NCBI GenBank assembly: GCA_039096225.1
Contig: JBBPEB010000014.1
Span: 1,809,501-1,873,500, forward strand
Reading direction: 5' to 3'
From: Blastocystis sp. Blastoise
Taxonomy: Eukaryota > Sar > Bigyra > Opalinata > Blastocystidae
Length of the DNA stretch: 64,000 nt
The notes beneath the pieces are model-generated. The model was not told the DNA's origin. It saw only the letters and a program-made list of their open reading frames with translations, and did no database searches. Positions within the stretch are counted from its first letter, which is position 1. Each line of letters starts with the position of its first letter. The position numbers and the translations under genes are program-made. Below, piece by piece: positions 44,501 through 57,187 of the stretch.

Positions 44501-44810
44501 TGATGATGGTGTACATAGAATAGATAATTCATACTTGATATATTATGAAAAAGAAAATAATCATCAGCCACATCTTGTAAAGGCCTTAAAATATATAAAG
44601 GTGAATGATTCCATATTTGTAATGAATTACGATTATGGTCCAGCATTATCATCTGCAACAGGATTATATTATCACTTTATGGACAGTCAAGGGTTTCAAG
44701 GATTCCAAAATATTAACATATTTCTTGCTTCAAACGTTTTAGTAATGGATATACATACAAATAAAACCCCTGATGACATTCTTTGTGAAGTATATACTTA
44801 TATTAATTAA
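41559..44810 (+). CDS. Tnp2-family (CACTA/EnSpm) transposase
   Basis: Exons 41559-41732, 41834-42173 and 42244-44810 join with correct phases (0 and 1), giving 1,026 residues. Near residues 130-170 is a Cys/His cluster (FSCNKCHVIH...ITCSNPICNGNIC), the zinc-binding motif before Tnp2 cores. Next comes VIIPLIPRLQAILSSPYY, the family's IPRLQ-like motif. Then the catalytic region: SFNVTTDGISMF, an insertion, DIYLDGRLQNRKVVGILINT, GDSAALSHVG, YPCRFCDM and FPLDTMHLFGNVCNTLLSLL. These correspond to the Tnp2 DG...D, C-x2-C and D-x-M-H-L motifs. A Lys/Ser/Glu-rich repeat at 43270-43500 is an unusual insert. An alternative last exon (donor 44790, acceptor 45111, stop 45237) is in frame and would replace the final VYTYIN with a 41-residue tail. 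No inactivating lesion seen. Confidence 0.85.
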
Positions 44811-45237
44811 TAATAAATAATAATATATTCATATTAGTATCATAATAAATACATCGTATGTATATTAGTAATAGTTATTTAGTATCATTTTTTATATTTC
44901 ATTGTGTAGATAAATCTTTTAATTACTAATATAATAATTATTATAATGAATTCATTTTACTTTTATATATATTTAATTATCAGAATGATTACCTTCATCT
45001 TTATATGCATATATATATTCTTAATACTAATTATTTATATATTATTAACTATAAAAAATTTTGTCAAATAATATCTTTTATTGTTTCTATACTTTATTCT
45101 TCTTTATATAGGAAAAACAAACCAAAGAAAAGACTATCCAAAGGTCTACGTTGACAGTAACTTCAGAAGATGTTTATACTTATACAACATTTATACCAAA
45201 AGACTACATGCATGTGAATGGGTACATTTCCATGTAA

Positions 45238-47100
45238 ATACTTATAAAATTATATGTATAATCGTATTTAAACTTTGACTTTTTTATAATTTATATTTTT
45301 AATGTATAATTTCATACATATTATCTCTTATAATCACTTTTTGGTTGTTCTTGTTATTAATGAATTTCATAACATAAAAGCAGATCATAGTAGGTTTTTC
45401 TAACTTAATTCAACTTCATAATAGTTAAAATTACAGTGAATAAATGTTTTAAATAATACATAAAAAAATGTTCAAATTCATATCTATTTACAACTTTTTT
45501 CACCAATAATCTATATATATGAAGCAATAATCATCGAACTTTTCAAGTATCTAATATTATATCGAATAATATATATATTATATTGATTTGTACTAAATTC
45601 ATTCATATTTACTGAATATATCCTTATTTCATTGTATTTTTCTATCCATAATAATAAAGCATCTTATTTAAAAACTATTACATGTTCTATTCAAAATAGA
45701 ATGAGCATAGACTTATTTAATTTAATCTTCTAAATTCTCATATATTTTTTTAAATGTTTAATATATAATCCTATTTTATTGTTATTAATTCATAAAGTAA
45801 TTATTACAGTAATATATGTTTTCTATATATTTTACTAAACCATTTTCAATAACCATATTAGTAGATCTTTTGTTACTAATAAATGAAATATTAATGGCAA
45901 ACCATAATGAGTAATATATGATTTTTGTATGAACAGTCATATGATGAGAGTAAGAAAAGAGATAGAAGAAAAAATAATTAAAAGGAGAATCTGCATAGCA
46001 ATACTATATTATAATCTCATTAATCTATAGTATTATTAGTAGTAATAATAGACATTCATTGATAGTTGTGATAGAACTATTTATGATCTAAGATCAGTAG
46101 AGGTTATAAAGAAAGTAATAGTACTTCAAGTATTATTACTTATGGTATTCTTTCTTTAAAGATATGATTACGAAAACCGAATTACATATTGATATCATAA
46201 CATTTTTGGTATTTAAATTAATTTAAAAACTGTTAGTAAAGGAGGTACAATCATTTAATGACATAGCATAATATTTTAATTGATTCAAAATGTAAGAGAA
46301 ATTAGAAAACAAGAATAGAAAACATAATTATAATCTTATCATTGTTCTTATTAATAACTACTATTATACGTAGTATTAGGAGAAGAAAGAGGAAAAATAT
46401 AAAAGGTATTGCATAGTAGTATATTCCAAATATATAAGTATTAACAATATTAGAAGCAATAGACAGAAAAAGGATTTGGTGTATAATAGTTTAAGTAGCA
46501 GAATATCATTAGTATTAGATATAGTATTATTGGAATAAGAATGTAAAAAGACATGACACATATAAAATATCTTTAATATCATTACAACTAGACATAATAA
46601 TAACGGTAGTAGTAGCACAAAATATTTCTATTATATTTAAGAATTCTTATAATTATTATGAGCATGCGTATTATAACGAAAACAAGAAGAAAATTGTAGG
46701 AGTTTAGTAATAGTAGTAGTGTCATCATCAGCTTATTATATAAAAATACAAGGAGACATAACAGTATGGGTATGTTCTAACAAGAGGAAGATTATTTTGA
46801 AGAAATATTTGTATTACGATGAAAATATAATCAGTTGTTAGAATAAAAAGGCTTATACTAGTAATACTATTATACTTCATGATCTTCTGATTGTTATATA
46901 GAGAAGACTATTAATATTATTGATTCTTTATTAGTATTAGTATATGTACTATTATTTATAATCTTAGTATCTTAGTATTTGCATCCAAATTACTGATTCT
47001 TAATATAGCATTCATTCTTCTTCATGCTTTATTATTATTCTTATTGTTAATACACTTGATATGACTTTTGTTTTTGTTATTAATAACTGTAATATACAGC
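45238..47100. other. Non-coding A/T-rich stretch before the satellite
   Basis: No gene supported. From about 46000 onward, AGTAATA-type motifs become frequent and look like a degenerate margin of the satellite array that follows. Confidence 0.5.
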
Positions 47101-49745
47101 AGTAATATATGGAAGTAATAATATTTAAGGATGTAGTAATAATAGTATCATAAAGAAGTAATATTATCATAAAGAAGTAATAGTATCATAAAGAAGTAAT
47201 AGTATTATAAAGAAGTAATAGTATTATAAAGAAGTAATAGTATTATAAAGAAGTAATAGTATCATAAAGAAATAAAAGTATTGTAAAGAAGTAATAGTAT
47301 TGTACAGAAGTAATATTATTATAAGGAAGTAGTTACATTATAAGGAAGTAATAATATTATAAGTAAGTAGTTAAATTATAAGTAAGTAATATTATAATGA
47401 AGTAGTAATATTATTATTATAAGTAAGTAGTAACATTATAAGTTATATTATTAAAATGAAGTAATAATATTGTAATGAAGTAATATTATAAGTAAGTAGT
47501 AATAATATTATTATAAGTAAATGGTAACATTATAAGTTATATTATTATAATGAAGTCATAGTATTATAAGGAAGTCATATTATAATGAAGTAATAATATT
47601 ATAAGGAAGTAATAATATTATAAGGAATTAATATTATTATAAGTAAGTAGTAATAATATTATTATAAGTAAGTAATAATATTATAATGAAGTAATAGTAT
47701 TATATAGATGTAATAATATTATAAGGAAGTAATAGTATTATAAGGAAGTAATAATAATATAAGTAAGTAGTAATAATATTATTATAAGGAAGTAATAATA
47801 TTATGAGGAAGTAATAGTATTGTAAAGAAGTCATAGTATTATAAGGAAGTAATAGTATTATAATGAAGTAATAATATCATAAAGAAGTAATATTATTATA
47901 AAGAAGTAATCTTATTATAAAGAAGTAATAGTATTATAAGGAAGTAATAGTATTATAAGGAAGTAATAATATTATGAGGAAGTAATAATATTATCATAAG
48001 TACTAACATTATAAGTTATATTATTATAGGTAAGTAATAATATTATAAGTAAGTAGTAACATTATAAAGAAGTAGTAACATTATAAAGAAGTAGTAACAT
48101 TATAAAGAAGTAGTAACATTATAAAGAAGTATTAATATTATAAAGAAGTAATAATATTATAAGGAAGTAATAGTATTATAAGGAAATAATAGTATTATGA
48201 GGAAGTAATAATATTATAAGTAAGTAGTAATAATATTATAAGTACTGACATTATAAGTTATAATATTATAAGGAAGTAATAGTATTATGAGGAAGTAATA
48301 GTATTATGAGGAAGTAATAGTATTATAAGAAAGTAATAGTATTATAAGAAAGTAATAGTATTATGAGGAAGTAATAGTATTATGAGGAAGTAATAGTATT
48401 ATAAGGAAGTAATAGTATTATGAGGAAGTAATAATATTATAATGAAGTAATAATATTATAAGTAAGTAGTAATATTATAAAGAAGTAATAATATTATAAG
48501 GAAATAATAATATTATGAGGAAGTAATAGTATTATAAAGAAGTAATAGTATTATAAGGAAGTAATAGTATTATAAGGAAGTAATAATATTATAAGGAAGT
48601 AATAATATTATAAGTAAGTAGTAATAATATTATAAGTACTAACATTATAAGTTATAATATTATAAAGAAGTAATAATATTATAAGGAAGTAATAATATTA
48701 TAAGTAAGTAATAATATTATAAGTAAGTAGTAATAATATTATAAAGAAGTAATAGTATTATGAGGAAGTAATAGTATTATAAGGAAGTAATAGTATTATA
48801 AGTACTAACATTATAAGTTATATTATTATAAGTAAGTAATAATATTATGAGGAAGTAATAGTATTATGAGGAAGTAATAGTATTATAAGTACTAACATTA
48901 TAAGTTATATTATTATAAGTAAGTAATAATATTATAAGTAAGTAATAATATTATAAGGAAGTAATAGTATTATAAGTAAGTAATAATATTATAAGGAAGT
49001 AATAATACTATAAGTACTAACATTATAAGTTATATTATTATAAGTAAGTAATATTATTATAGGAAAGTAATAATATTATAAGTAAGTAGTAACATTATAA
49101 GGAAGTAATAATATTATAAAGAAGTAATAATAATATGAGGAAGTAATAATATTATGAGGAATTAATATTATCATAAGTAAGTAGTAATAATATAAGGAAG
49201 TAATAATATTATAAGGAATTAGTATTATCATAAGTAAGTAGTAATAATATTATTATAAGTAAGTAGTAATATTATTATAGGAAAGTAATAATATTATAAG
49301 GAAGTAGTAGTAATAAGGAAGCAATTACAATATTATTATAAAGAAGTTGTAATAATATTATAGGTAAGTAATATTATTATAGGTAAGTAATAATAGTATT
49401 ATAGGAAAGTAATAATATTATAAGGAAGTAGTATTAATATTATTATAGGTAAGTAATAATATTACAGGTAAGTAATAATATTACAGGTAAGTAATAATAT
49501 TATAGGTAAGTAATATTATTATAGGTAAATAGTAATAATATTATAGGTAAGTAATAATATTATAGGTAAATAGTAATAATATTATAGGTAAGTAATAATA
49601 TTATAGGTAAGTAATAATATTATAAGGAAGTAATAATATTATAAGGAAGTAGTAGTAATAATTTTATAGGTAAGTAATAATATTATAAGGAAGTAGTAGT
49701 AATAATAATAGTATAAGTAATAGTATTATAAGGAAGTAATAATAC
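47100..49745. repeat. 19-bp satellite/minisatellite array, about 2.6 kb
   Basis: Tandem units of the form GAAGTAATAGTATTATAAA (19 bp), with AAA/AGG/AGT variants at the end and AAT/AGT in the middle. They are most regular at about 47155-47300 and again in many blocks to 49745. Higher-order blocks containing AAGTACTAACATTATAAGTTATATT recur (for example near 48640, 48800, 48890 and 49010). The array has no coding content and is composed only of short A/T words plus G. It lies inside the putative CACTA element. Confidence 0.9.
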
Positions 49746-49979
49746 TATTATTATCGCCAAAAAAGTTAATTTCATCATTCATATTATTCTTCTTAGTTAT
49801 AACATTAATATAATTCTTATCATTATTATAAGATAATATATTATTATTATAATTAGTACCTATAAGGCACTCATACTTATATTCTTATTATTTTCTTTAC
49901 ATGATTCTTTTTATTCTTATTATAATATCATAAAATCTAGAAGTGAGAAATAAAATTATGAAAAGCAGAATCTATAGAA

Positions 49980-50017
49980 TGTAAATAAATATTTCTGTGT
50001 AACGCTTGTAATAATAA

Positions 50018-50053
<36 letters not shown>

Positions 50054-51399
50054 TATATGTTTCAAGTGGATATTGAGTAGTTGATATATCTAATAGTAAT
50101 TGAGAGCAGGCATGATCATTACAGAGATTAAGGAATATATCTAAGCAATTTTTAATAATCACTGTATTATCTTCCCAATAACGAAGGTTATTCAAAATTA
50201 CATCGATTAAGTGATTTAATATATTACTCTTCTTACATCTAGACAAAAAATAAGATAAATCATCAATGCAATATTGATAAATTATTTATATATATATTTA
50301 ATTTCTATCTATTAATACATAGCCAATAAATATATATAATTGCTCTTTTCGAGAGGAATTCATATCAAGAAAGGTATCATCAGGAAGACGCTTCTTATTC
50401 TCATATATATATCTATATTTCTGAATTGTTCAAAGAAAATTTAATGATAATTCCATGTTGGAATTAATCCTACTAAATCAATTCTATATATATATATTTA
50501 TACATATATATATATACTGTAAAAACGAAAGCAAAAACAAATGTAATAATATATAATAATATATATAATAATATATAATAACATATTATAATATAGTTTA
50601 TATATATTTACGTTAAGTCAATAACTAGCATTATGTTTAAGTTGAATAACTTCTGTACCTATTAATGATAGTTATTTTGAACCTGTGTTTGCTGAATACT
50701 TGATTAATAAAAACAGTAACAACAGTATTACAAAACCACGAAAGACAGCCTATAAATAATTGTTTAAGAATATATATATTGCTCAATAATTGTTTTATTC
50801 GCCAATTCTTGATAATCTGTAGTATTTACTCATACTTTAGAAAATTGATAAAGAAGGGTCTAGAAATACACGAGAATAGAAGTAATAAATATAATAATGA
50901 ATATAAATATAAACGTATATTTAAATGCAAATATAAACAAAAAAAGAGATTATTATAATAATACTATATACATTATATTCTTCATTAAGAGGATCAAAGC
51001 AGTTACATATATATGTAGTATTCACTTAAAAAAATATCTGACTATTTGAGGTAATTGTTGCATTTCTATGGCTAAGCTTTCTGTATCACTAAGAGGGTTA
51101 TTCATATCATCATCAACATAATCATCTACACTTTCCATTTTACCATTAATATATGCTTGTATTAATTGATGAACAGATTCATTAAAACAACTTGTATTAT
51201 CAATATCTGAACCGATCTGAACATAACGTTCAGCACAAATCAGTCAACTCCATAAAGTAAGTAAATAACTAAAAGAATTACTACACCATTGCCAATTCTT
51301 AAAGGAATCAATAGTAAAATTTGTTAAAAGACGAATAAATTCACTATATCGTGGAGTTCTGAAAAGTTCTGATAACTGGAAATTAGCCTAAAGAAATAG

Positions 51400-51444
<45 letters not shown>

Positions 51445-51810
51445 TTATAGTATAATATATTCGTATATAGAATTCATATAATACATTAATAATAATAATA
51501 ATAAATATATCTATATACTTTAAGTTTTCATAATAATTGACAGAACATATGATAAGTATCTTTATCATCAAATGCATGACTACGAGTTAATTGTTCAAAA
51601 ACCTCTTCAATTAATAATTTTAAGAATTCTAAACGAGATTCAGGTTTAACAAAGAGATAACGTCTCATAGAAGTCATCATTAATAAACAATGTAAACAAG
51701 TGACTGTAGTAGGAGGATAGCAGGAGTAATAACTAGATAAAGAAGATAATGATGACAATAATAATAAGTATAATAATAAGTATAATAATGATAGACATCT
51801 ATTATATAAT
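49980..51810 (-). pseudogene. XPO7: Exportin-7 (XPO7) pseudogene
   Basis: Minus-strand exons follow XPO7 in order. LLMMTSMRRYLFVKPESRLE and DDKDTYHMFCQLL correspond to the ASVRRSLFNNAERAKFL...NNYHEFCRLL region. FQLSELFRTPRYSEFIRLL, WQWCSNSFSYLLTLWS and AERYVQIGSD follow, then YICNCFDPLNEEYN, IFFEQFRNIDIYM and ILNHLIDVILNNLRYWEDN (XPO7 ...ITNLKYWG). Lesions: TGA after FCQLL (near 51538), TGA after LLTLWS (near 51284), a frame change between LPQIVRY and the FDPLNEE part (near 51030), and another after FFEQFRN (near 50410). N- and C-terminal regions are missing. XPO7 is a nuclear export receptor of the importin-beta family. The copy lies inside the putative CACTA element, consistent with capture of a host gene. 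Confidence 0.7.
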
Positions 51811-51839
51811 ATATATATATAATAATTACTATACAATGA

Positions 51840-53362
51840 TTTTTAGTAAAGTTAAATAAATGAATAAATACAGAAAAGTATGTAATTCTAAATCAGAACA
51901 AAACATGAATTTAATTTTTGCACAAAAACATATTCTGTTCTTGTTTAATATGATTAGACAAGCCGTAGACAATAGTAACAATCATAAAACTTAACCGATG
52001 TAGTTAATTCACAAAAGAATTGTGGCAGCATAACTTCTTAAATACTCTAATAAATATCCAAAACCATTATTGAAAGGCATAACTTCATTAACAACTGTAA
52101 ACATCGAAAGGAAAAACTAAAAAGACAACAGATTAACAACAACATATAAAAAAATCTATAAGATTATAAAGTAATACGTGTAGCAATTATATCTATAATA
52201 ATCAAACACATTTATCAATTTAAAATAAATTATGACATTTTGTTAACAATAATTATAATAAAAATTCTTCGTTTAAAAAAAACGAAGAAAACTCGCTGTT
52301 TTTTACAAAAAAATTTTTCTTCGTTTTTTAATCATTCATTGACCTAATTCAAATGTTACAAGCTGTTCGTCATATAGAATAAAAATTAGTTGTGTCTTCT
52401 TACTTTTAAATAAAAACTAACAAATTATATTGATTTACTCAAAATCGATATGAAATAATTTGGGCAACTATAATGTTTATAGCATATAATTTAGGGTGAT
52501 TATGCTATGATACAATTGTGAAATCAACACACAAACAAATATTTGAATCTGATGCAAAATATTCTATTGACGCATCATTAAGGGTGTCTTGTGGCTCATA
52601 TACTCATATCTGATATGAAATGAGTCTTAAAACAATTTTCAATTATATTTAGACATGTTTTAATTCAAAAATAGAAATAGACCAAGTTTTGAATGGGAAA
52701 AACATTCCCGTAAGTATTTCAAAAATTTAAGACTCTGGTCTGACTGTCCATCAAACAAATAGGCTCGGTTATTTTTTTTCACTGAAAAAAAAATAACAAA
52801 ATTTGAATTTTTGGCTGAAATTTGGTTTTGAGCCATAGCGGCCATTTTATTAATTTTTATTCGTATATATGACTCTTAAAAATCTTTTACTCCAAACACA
52901 ACTATAAAAAACTTTATAATATGGACCCGATGAATTAACCAAATTTCGACTTAAAACAAACTAAAAACGTTTTTGATATTATGTGACATTCTAAGACGAG
53001 AAAATAATGTCAATTTTTTAATAAAATATGTCTAATATGGTTTTTTATACCTAAGAAAAACTAAACTGAAAAAAAGTGTCAAAATTTTGTCAAAATTCAC
53101 GATTTTTGCCTAAGTCGCTGAAGTAAATCTCATTCCATTGGTGGAACAAGTTTTGAACCAAAATCAACCAATCAGATACATTTAATAATTAAAATATCGC
53201 TGATAGTGATTCATAATTCATTTCTAATTTTTCAAATTTATCCTTTCTTAAAAAACCAGAAGTCTGTCTAAATTTTAAAAGTATGTCTAAAAAAAGGCGA
53301 GAACGCTTTGGTGCGTTTTCGTTATCTAACGTGACCCAAAAATATATCTAACGCGAAAAACG
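51840..53362. other. CACTA right subterminal region, no gene
   Basis: The stretch from about 52250 to the right end is less A/T-simple than its surroundings. It contains CTTCGTTT palindromes (52267-52335) and TCTAA-type subterminal motifs increasing toward 53374. The short open frame at 52660-52845 has no domain. A piece reading FTVVNEVMPFNNGFGYLLEY (about 51995-52110, minus strand) may be a remnant exon of the XPO7 pseudogene. Confidence 0.45.
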
Positions 53363-53374
53363 TGCCTACTAGTG
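53363..53374 (-). repeat. CACTA right terminal inverted repeat
   Basis: TGCCTACTAGTG, the inverted copy of the left end, followed immediately by TAT. Confidence 0.7.
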
Positions 53375-53762
53375 TATTGTTGTCTAAAAGTTATTTTTAG
53401 TACGTGTTACGTATCAATTCTGTTTCATAATATAGTTAGGGACTTTATATAAGACGAATTATAAAACTAAATTCATTTTTAAAATGGATAACAATAACGT
53501 AAAGTATTCTAAGAAAGAAACTAAAAAAATACTTGATTTTTATTTAAGAATAGTCAAAAATCATGTAAAACAATGATTATAGGAATATGATATATCTGAT
53601 AATAAATGTACACAGTGATATTAATAAAACAATATTATTACATAAAAAAATAAAACGTTAATAAAAAAAATTTACAAAAAAAAGATAATAAAAGAAAAAT
53701 AATTAATTTAATATTATAAATAGTTTTAATAATGGTAATATATTATACATACATATATTTAT

Positions 53763-56278
53763 TTACTGATTAAATAAGAAATAATAATAAGCATTTTGAA
53801 CTAATTGAAGTAACATGAATGGATTAATATAAATATTTGTAAAATATAATGATTCTTTACATTCATCTTTTATAGGGAATGTATGTAGAATATTATGTGT
53901 ACAATTATATTCTAAAGAATTATAGGGATATGTAATAGAAATATTATAATAAGGAATAACAAATATTCTACTTGTTCTACTACTAGCGGTAAAGAATATA
54001 TTATCAGAATAAGGAGGATATATAGTAATAATAGTACTATAAGGTAACATAAATATAGAATTCAAAAAACCTGTACCAATTGTTCCTATTAATATATTTG
54101 TTTTAACCATTAATAATACTTGTTCTTGAAATGTTAATGTTTCTGTAGCTACTATTTTATAATTACACATAAGCTATATATATATATATATATTTAAATA
54201 ATTCATCTATTTTTATGATATAGAAATTATTATATAGAATAAAGGCAATAAGATGAAGAAATATAAATATATGTTTAATAATATATATAAAAATAAATAA
54301 ATAATTAATATATTGTAATAAAAATTATAAGAAGCATTGATGAATATATATGTATATATATAAACATAAAAACATATATATATATACCTTGTCATTAAAA
54401 TTAGACATTAAAAGTTGTTCAATTTCATCGATATTAATAATGAATCGATTTTCTATGTTATGATGATATTGTTTATGATTGAATAACGTAATAAATGGTT
54501 TCGAATGACGTTTCAAAGTTGAAGGATCAATACCTAAATGCTTATATGCTAAAATACGTATAGCATCACTATCTCTGATTGAACTAAATATACCACCATA
54601 AGATAAAAAAAGTACTCTTGTTGATATATACTAAAGATAATATATTAATAATGAAAATACTTTGATAAGTTATATAGAATGATTCATATTTATAATTGTG
54701 TATAATAATATTATTATCTTTATATTATTGTTATATAAATATAATAAATAATAAATAATAAATATAATAAATAATAAATATAATAAATAATAAATATAAT
54801 AAATAATAAATATAATAAATATAATAAATATAATAAATAATAAATATAATAATATATATATACAAAATGTTTAAAACATTTAGAGTCCCATATTTTTCAA
54901 TAGCTTCTTTTATATTAACAAAAGTCATATTTGATGGATATAAACTCTTTATATAGTTATAATAGTTATATGTCCAATTATAAGGATGATTTGCCTCTTG
55001 TTGAAATAATACGGTGTCAAACTATAATAGAATAATAAGAGCATGATATAATATAATTATAAAAATAATTACTAAATATTTTATTATATTTATTATACTT
55101 ATTATTATACTAAACTATATATATATACGAAAGGAAATTTTCTAAATCTCATATTTATAGATAGTAATATATTCGCTGTTTCTGTAAAATGAGCAATTTG
55201 TTGAGGGTCTAAAGAGATTAAATATAATACACTTGGATTCTCTTTGAACTTATTTGAATTCTTAAATTGCTCTTTAAATTGAATTGTAACATTAGGTAAA
55301 TATATTGAATCTATATTATAGAATAATATATAGAATAATATTGTTGAATAATATTATAGAATAATATTGTTGAATAATATTATAGAATAATATATAACAA
55401 TAATATAGAATAATATATAACAATAATATTATAGAAATATATATAGAATAATATTGTTGAATAATATATATAATATATATAATTTACGTATAATAATAAA
55501 TAAAATATGTATAAAAAGTAGAATAACTAGTAAAAGTTTATATAATATATATATATATATATACATTGATGTTTATTCTTCCTGAATACATCTTTTTCTG
55601 TATCATTTTTAATAAAATAAGTAATATTATGTGATTGAAAATCAAAACATATATTTTGAAATTCAAATAATGTAACTCCAAATTTTTTTGGCAATAATAC
55701 AGAAGATGAATAACTACACATATAATAACATTTATCAATGAATATACTGTCTGTCTATCATTTGAGATTCTGGTCGTTTAGAACTAAAATAATCATGAAT
55801 AACAACATTTATATAAACATATATATATATACTTAAAATAACTATTATTGACATCCTTGATATGTGAATCTAATATTTTCTTCCTATAATGATAATAATA
55901 ATAATATATATGTATTCACTATACCAAGACTTTTTTTGAAATTGAACACCAAAATTATCTTTTGGATAAATCTCATTTTTTGTTGACATAATAACTATAA
56001 GAATATAGACATCTGCATACTTTATTGAATATACAATCATTTATATCTTTAATGTCACTTGAAATATTTCCATTCTTTTCAATGAGAATTGTTTCGATAC
56101 TATTTTGATCATATTCCATATGATCAAAATTATCAAGTATAATTTGCTTTTTATTGTTACTTATTGAAAATAAAAGTCTATGCAACGAATAATTGTTGAA
56201 AAAAACCACATACAGATTTATCAAATAGAGACTACAACATGCGAAAACCAAATAAATTAGCAACACTAGTTTATTCAT
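53763..56278 (-). CDS. GT61 (DUF563/EOGT-like) glycosyltransferase, type II membrane protein
   Basis: It starts MNKLVLLIYLVFACCSLYLI at 56278, a signal-anchor. Exon 1 (56278-56035) splices to an exon from 55994 reading IMSTKNEIYPKDNFGVQFQK. Later exons include CYYMCSYSSSVLLPKKFGVT, VTIQFKEQFKNSNKF..., FDTVLFQQEANHPYNWTYNY, TRVLFLSYGGIFSSIRDSDA, NRFIINIDEIEQLL and the last exon (start about 54176) with ETLTFQEQVLLMVKTNILIG, TIGTGFLNSIFMLPYSTIIT and IYPPYS. The series R.I.N.DE..., L.F.EQ..., T.ILIG..G.GFLN..F.LP.ST.I.I.PP is the GT61 catalytic-domain pattern. Family members transfer GlcNAc or xylose to proteins or glycans in the ER/Golgi; acceptor unknown. Intermediate exons were joined only approximately. 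Confidence 0.65.
54735..54855. repeat. AAATATAATAAAT tandem repeat
   Basis: About 120 bp of ATAATAAATAATAAAT-like units in an intron of the glycosyltransferase gene. A related A/T repeat (GAATAATATTGTT units) lies at 55310-55470. Confidence 0.7.
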
Positions 56279-57187
56279 TTTTAAAGTGTCGTTATAAATA
56301 TGTATAAAAAATTTAAAAAAACAATTTTGCTTTCCAAAATAAACACTCTTGGAATGTATTTTTTTCAGAAAAAACTAGTTTGCTTTATAGAATTCAGGCT
56401 CTCTAGGCGAATAGAAAAATTCTTTGCGACAGAAGTTATTTTTCTGATTCTTTAGAAAGAGAATTTCTTTTGATTAAAATACAATTATCTATGTTGTGTA
56501 TATAGTTAATATAGTATTGACAATATCACAAGTTTTCAGATGCATAATTTGTGTCAAAAGAATCTTTTTCTATTGACAGATTATCAGAATGTGACGATAT
56601 ATTTGACAAAAAATGTATTCTACATGCTTTAAGCCTATATTATTCTTTCTTATATCAAATTGTCTTAAACTAGTTTATTTTCACTTTGTTATTAAATAGA
56701 TATTGCTTTTAAATTTTTATATATTTGTCAAAAGGGTGATTTTATGAATAAGGTTGATTAGGATTATTCATTGTCATTCATAATAAGATTTCTAAAGTAT
56801 TTTTACTTGAAAAAACATTTCCTTGTATTAAAATGTATTAACATTATTTACAAAATATGTTTTTACGTGTTTCTTGTTTTGCTAAAATTGTTCTGATATT
56901 TATGATTAAATTATAATCTTGTATAATAATTTCAGAAGGCTTTTAATTACTGATTCTCCAAAAAATATATATATTCATTTATATATATTTGTTTTTTATG
57001 AACATAACAATGCTAACATAATAATCAAATCGATACGTATATAAAAAAAATCAATTAAATTATATATAAACATTAAAAGCTGTAATTTATTAAAAATTAC
57101 TTTTTATAAAAGAATAAAAAAAAAATAGTATATAGATAATAAATAAAAACAAAATTAGATAAAATAGATTCTATTTAATAAATACAT
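56279..57187. other. Intergenic
   Basis: No gene or repeat recognised between the glycosyltransferase start and the 3' end of the second BTB-TLDc gene. Confidence 0.5.

Larger units (their letters stand above)
32842..53374. mobile_element. Putative giant CACTA (EnSpm) transposon carrying cargo
   Basis: The left end CACTAGTAGGCA (32842-32853) and its inverted copy TGCCTACTAGTG (53363-53374) are each flanked by TAT (32839-32841 and 53375-53377), the 3-bp duplication typical of CACTA elements. The motif TATCTAAC occurs exactly twice near each end (32924, 32967; 53323, 53345), as CACTA subterminal repeats do. A Tnp2-family transposase, the CACTA hallmark, lies between them at 41559-44810. Taken together the parts agree. 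The weak points are the 20.5-kb size and the shortness of the inverted repeat. Two separate truncated copies could give the same picture, though the matching TAT argues against it. The interior holds a satellite array, a decayed exportin-7 copy and other gene pieces. Confidence 0.6.

Noticed and set aside
47100-49745. CRISPR-like array
   Set aside because: The 19-bp units are contiguous without unique spacers, and the genome is eukaryotic. It is an ordinary satellite.
51280-51545. TGA read as an amino acid in the XPO7 copy
   Set aside because: Both TGAs fall where Arg or small residues would be expected, but the same copy also has frame changes and missing ends. No intact gene here uses in-frame TGA. 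A pseudogene is simpler.
52660-52845. Minus-strand open frame of 61 codons
   Set aside because: No homology, no splice partners; it lies in the subterminal region of the putative CACTA element.
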